Shown one piece after another: positions 23,944-26,561 of a stretch of 26,561 bases of DNA (position 1 is the first letter of the stretch; every line of letters starts with the position of its first letter). Location of the stretch: contig CAZZZH010000025.1 of the NCBI GenBank assembly GCA_964658445.1, positions 1 to 26,561 on the forward strand. Reading direction: 5' to 3'. A program made the translations under genes and the position numbers. Source of the DNA: Ilyomonas sp964658445. Its GTDB lineage: Bacteria; Bacteroidota; Bacteroidia; Chitinophagales; Chitinophagaceae. A model generated the notes under the pieces. It was not told the origin of the DNA. It worked only from the letters and a program-made list of their open reading frames with translations, and made no database searches.

Positions 23944-25884
23944 ATGAAAACAAACGAAGCCTATACTAGTATTGTATTTCAGCTTGCGGCAAAGAAAATA
24001 TTGCCGAAAGGAAAGCATGATGCTTTCTATCGCCGCTTCCTGTTGCACGCAGAAGATTTAGTCAGTTTATACAATACAATTTATTATTATCATCCTCAGG
24101 GTAACGCTGCTTTTGAGCAACTGATAAACACCATTATTGACACTTACTTATCGCGCGCAAAACAGTTGAAACATAGAGATGATACTAAGCTAAAGGATTG
24201 GTTTCTCAGCAACCGGTTAGCCGGCATGAGCTTGTATGTTGACCGCTTTTGCGGCACACTGAAAAATTTGCCCAGTAAGTTTTCTTACCTGCAAAATTTA
24301 GGCATTAATACACTTCACCTGATGCCTGTTTTTGAAAGCCCGGCGACTGAAAGTGATGGCGGCTATGCAGTATCTGATTTCAGGAAAGTAGAAGTGCGAT
24401 TCGGCACATTGCCAGACTTGCAAAATGTGCAAGAGGCTTTGCAGAAAGAAGACATGTACCTGATGCTCGACATTGTACTAAACCACACCTCGCGGCAACA
24501 TGAATGGGCAAAAAAAGCACGCAGTGGGGAAGCCTTTTATCAGGATTTTTATTACTTCTTTCCCGACCGTCACGAGCCGGATTTGTACGAGCAAACCATG
24601 CCTGAAATTTTTCCCGAAAGCTCGCCCGGCAGCTTTAGTTATGTAGAAGAATTGAACAAATGGGTAATGACGGTATTTCATCATTACCAGTGGGATTTGA
24701 ATTATCGCAACCCTATTGTTTTTGCTACCATGATGGATACTATTTTCTGGTATGCCAACTTGGGTGTGGACATTCTTCGCATAGATGCGCCGGCTTTTAT
24801 TTGGAAAGAGATGGGCACCACCTGCCAGAATTTACCGCAGGCGCACATGTTATTACAACTCATTAAACAATGCGTATTGATTGCCACGCCGGGCATGGCA
24901 ATATTAGGTGAAGCCATCGTGGCGCCGCACCAGATTATGCGCTATTTCGGAACGGGAAACTTTGTGGCAAGAGAATGCGATTTCGCTTATAACGCAACCG
25001 ATATGGCTTTGCAGTGGGATGCGCTGGCAACGGGCGATACACGTGTGATGCTGGCTGCGCAGCACGAAGTGTTGAAAAAACCTTACGGCACATCGTGGAT
25101 TACCTATACAAGATGCCATGATGATATCGGGTTGGGTTTTGATGATTACATGATAGCACAGGCAGGCTTCGAGCCTTACCATCACCGCCTTTTTCTAAAA
25201 GATTATTATTCTGGAAAATATACTTCTTCTCCTGCAGTCGGTGCTTTGTTTTCGGTAAACGATAAGACTGGCGATGCACGCATCAGCGGCTCGCTGGCTT
25301 CTCTTTGCGGATTGGAAAAAGCAATCAGCAACAACGATGATAAAGCTATTAAGGAGTCGGTTGATAAAATTATACTCATGCAGGCGCATAGTTTTTTCAT
25401 TGGTGGGTTGCCAATGCTTTTTTATGGCGACGAAGCAGCTTATACTAACGATTATAGTTACCTCGAAGATGCTGGCAAAAGCTATGATAACCGATGGATG
25501 CATCGCCCTGTTATTGATTGGGAGAAAAATGCAAAAACAGAAGAAGAAGGAACGATAGAACATGCTGTGTTTTCGGCTACGCAAAAGCTGTTGACAATTC
25601 GCAAAAAACTGGACGTAATAGCTGATAAAAAGAACCTGACTTGGCTAACGCCACACAACATTCATGTAAGCGCTTACCTGCGTGCGTGGGACGAAAAACG
25701 AGTATTTGCTTTGTTCAATTTTAGCAACGCAGCAACCTATCTTACCTGGTATGCGTTTAAAGAACATGGAATGATACCTTCCCGACTTTACGACCATTGG
25801 AGCGGCAATACTTTTATTGTTGGCAGAGATCATGAATATTTAATTCTTGAGCCTTACGGGTTGTGTATTCTGGAAGTTGTGTAG
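23944..25884 (+). CDS. Amylosucrase-family enzyme (GH13 subfamily 4)
   Basis: A 646-residue protein, close to the 636-residue amylosucrase of Neisseria polysaccharea. That enzyme cleaves sucrose and polymerises the glucose into alpha-1,4-glucan, releasing fructose. The GH13 regions are all present: DIVLNHTS (176-183), GVDILRIDAPAFIWK (274-288) with nucleophile Asp281, ILGEAIVAP (320-328) with acid/base Glu323, and CHDDIG (391-396) with His392 and Asp393. The sucrose-pocket salt bridge of amylosucrases is kept: Asp138 in ESDGGYAVS and Arg517 in NRWMHRP. No signal peptide, so cytoplasmic. A sucrose hydrolase or sucrose-isomerising variant of the same subfamily cannot be excluded. With the SLC45-like carrier upstream it forms a plausible sucrose uptake-to-glucan module. 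No clear terminator follows. Confidence 0.88.
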   Translation: MKTNEAYTSIVFQLAAKKILPKGKHDAFYRRFLLHAEDLVSLYNTIYYYHPQGNAAFEQLINTIIDTYLSRAKQLKHRDDTKLKDWFLSNRLAGMSLYVDRFCGTLKNLPSKFSYLQNLGINTLHLMPVFESPATESDGGYAVSDFRKVEVRFGTLPDLQNVQEALQKEDMYLMLDIVLNHTSRQHEWAKKARSGEAFYQDFYYFFPDRHEPDLYEQTMPEIFPESSPGSFSYVEELNKWVMTVFHHYQWDLNYRNPIVFATMMDTIFWYANLGVDILRIDAPAFIWKEMGTTCQNLPQAHMLLQLIKQCVLIATPGMAILGEAIVAPHQIMRYFGTGNFVARECDFAYNATDMALQWDALATGDTRVMLAAQHEVLKKPYGTSWITYTRCHDDIGLGFDDYMIAQAGFEPYHHRLFLKDYYSGKYTSSPAVGALFSVNDKTGDARISGSLASLCGLEKAISNNDDKAIKESVDKIILMQAHSFFIGGLPMLFYGDEAAYTNDYSYLEDAGKSYDNRWMHRPVIDWEKNAKTEEEGTIEHAVFSATQKLLTIRKKLDVIADKKNLTWLTPHNIHVSAYLRAWDEKRVFALFNFSNAATYLTWYAFKEHGMIPSRLYDHWSGNTFIVGRDHEYLILEPYGLCILEVV

Positions 25885-26156
25885 GATAGTTATGAAGAAA
25901 GATATCTAAAAGAGACTGAGAATTGTTTTTTAGAAAATATTGCTTGCAAACCTTTTAATTTTTTGCATCCTCACTTTTGAATTTATCATTCGCTTCATTG
26001 TTCAATTTATTTCAGAATATTGAAGATTGGTTCTTAATCTTTTACTTAAACAAGTCAAGAATAAATCATCATTATAACAGACGATCAACAAAACTTCCTG
26101 TTGCTTAGTCGATAATGGCTGTTTCTGTTTTTTATTTGTAAACCAGCTTACAAGAA
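25885..26156. other. 272-base AT-rich gap after the amylosucrase gene
   Basis: No gene or clear terminator seen. A short minus-strand frame (about 26020-26160) is discussed under rejected items. Confidence 0.5.
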
Positions 26157-26430
26157 TTACTCTCCCGTGTAATCGATCGCAATCTTGGCATTGTTGTCAA
26201 AGTCGGAAGAAATCTCCAGTTCAAACTTTTGCGTGCCGGCTGTAATGCGCAGCAGCGCTGTGTTTGGCGGTATAAGACCTAAGTTTTCGGCTACCATAAC
26301 AAACTCGTGGTGAGGGTCGTTTTTAGAAGCGTTGATAGTAAATGTAATGGCTTTATGTGTCAGCGACTGATGATCGGCCAGAAGCTTCCCGTTGTGATAA
26401 ACCGAGACCATATCGCCGTCGATTTCAGCA
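26157..26430 (-). CDS. C-terminal part of an uncharacterised protein; 5' part lost at a probable chimeric junction
   Basis: The last ~90 codons of a minus-strand gene ending at 26157. The visible protein, AEIDGDMVSVYHNGKLL followed by LTHKAITFTI, ENLGLIPPNTALLRI and FELEISSDFDNNAKIAIDYTGE, has the pattern of a small beta-sandwich domain seen at the C-terminus of many uncharacterised Bacteroidota exported proteins, where the sequence normally reads LYDNxEIDGDxVS. Here the conserved stretch breaks just before AEIDGD, where the DNA changes character. The frame does run on to 26474, but that extension is the antisense of foreign sequence. Function unknown. Confidence 0.6.
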
Positions 26431-26561
26431 TCCGCCACTCGATCGACGTCCGCGATCCCCTGACCAGCAAGCACCCCTGGTACGTGCTGATGGAACTGTC
26501 GTCTTCGCGCGACGACGCGCGCGACGCGCTGGAGGCGATCCTCGCCAAGGGCATGGAAGAC
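26431..26561 (+). CDS. Fragment of a proteobacterial-type FAD-linked oxidase, probably chimeric contig end
   Basis: Plus-strand frame open from at least 26433 to the window end with very GC-rich third positions, unlike anything else in the window. The translation contains IRHSIDVRDPLTSKHPWYVL followed by MELSSSRDDARDALEAI, a segment I recognise from the C-terminal domain of FAD-binding oxidases of the GlcD / D-lactate or D-2-hydroxyglutarate dehydrogenase group in Alphaproteobacteria and relatives. Both ends are missing. It overlaps antisense to the truncated minus-strand gene, and the two coding signals meet at about 26420-26432. See the finding on the chimeric junction. Confidence 0.65.

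Noticed and set aside
23853..23969. 38-codon plus-strand ORF overlapping the amylosucrase start, with an AAAGGA site just upstream
   Set aside because: Composition and sequence look non-coding (Asn, Lys, Gln-rich end, no recognisable motif), and the downstream ATG at 23944 matches the family start better. Probably chance.
26020..26160. Minus-strand frame reading PLSTKQQEVLLIVCYND, faintly like the start of a LuxR-type helix-turn-helix
   Set aside because: Similarity stops after about 15 residues, no start codon fits, and the rest of a DNA-binding helix pair is absent. Possibly a decayed gene end but too weak to call.

Overview
The window reads as chromosomal DNA of a member of the Bacteroidota, most likely family Chitinophagaceae or a close relative. 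The evidence is type IX secretion (T9SS) sorting domains of both type A and type B, a PorP/SprF-family protein, a MurF-alanine racemase fusion, lipoproteins with short lipobox signals, moderate-to-low GC and little use of Shine-Dalgarno sites. No rRNA, tRNA, CRISPR array, insertion sequence or prophage was seen.

Layout. 1-4694: the 5' part of lspA (minus), a small WXXGXW-repeat lipoprotein (plus), a secreted GH29 alpha-L-fucosidase (minus) and the fused murF-alr cell-wall gene (minus). 4878-11508 (all minus): a T9SS block made of a giant 15-PKD-repeat surface protein with a type B sorting domain, a PorP/SprF-family outer-membrane partner, and a 122-residue protein that is little more than a signal peptide plus a type A sorting domain. 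11926-16119 (minus): housekeeping genes proC, hldD and purL. 16380-18173 (plus): a T9SS type A secreted protein with a strong terminator. 18343-19704 (plus): an SGNH hydrolase and an alpha/beta-hydrolase esterase. 19713-19847 (minus): a 44-residue membrane microprotein. 19943-21067 (minus): an AI-2E-family permease. 21377-22256: a DUF1543 protein (plus) and a BON-domain lipoprotein (minus). 22432-25884 (plus): an SLC45-like sugar transporter followed by an amylosucrase-family GH13 enzyme, which suggests a small sucrose/alpha-glucan module. 26157-about 26430: the 3' end of an uncharacterised gene (minus).

The last ~130 bases (from about 26431) do not belong with the rest. GC rises abruptly, and the plus strand codes for a fragment of a proteobacterial-type FAD-linked oxidase. 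The switch falls inside the coding sequence of the minus-strand gene. The best explanation is an assembly or library chimera, and coordinates beyond about 26420 should not be trusted as part of this genome.

I found no clearly new defence or mobile system. The most interesting biology is the T9SS adhesin/PorP/solo-sorting-domain block, the uncatalogued membrane microprotein, and the transporter-amylosucrase pair.
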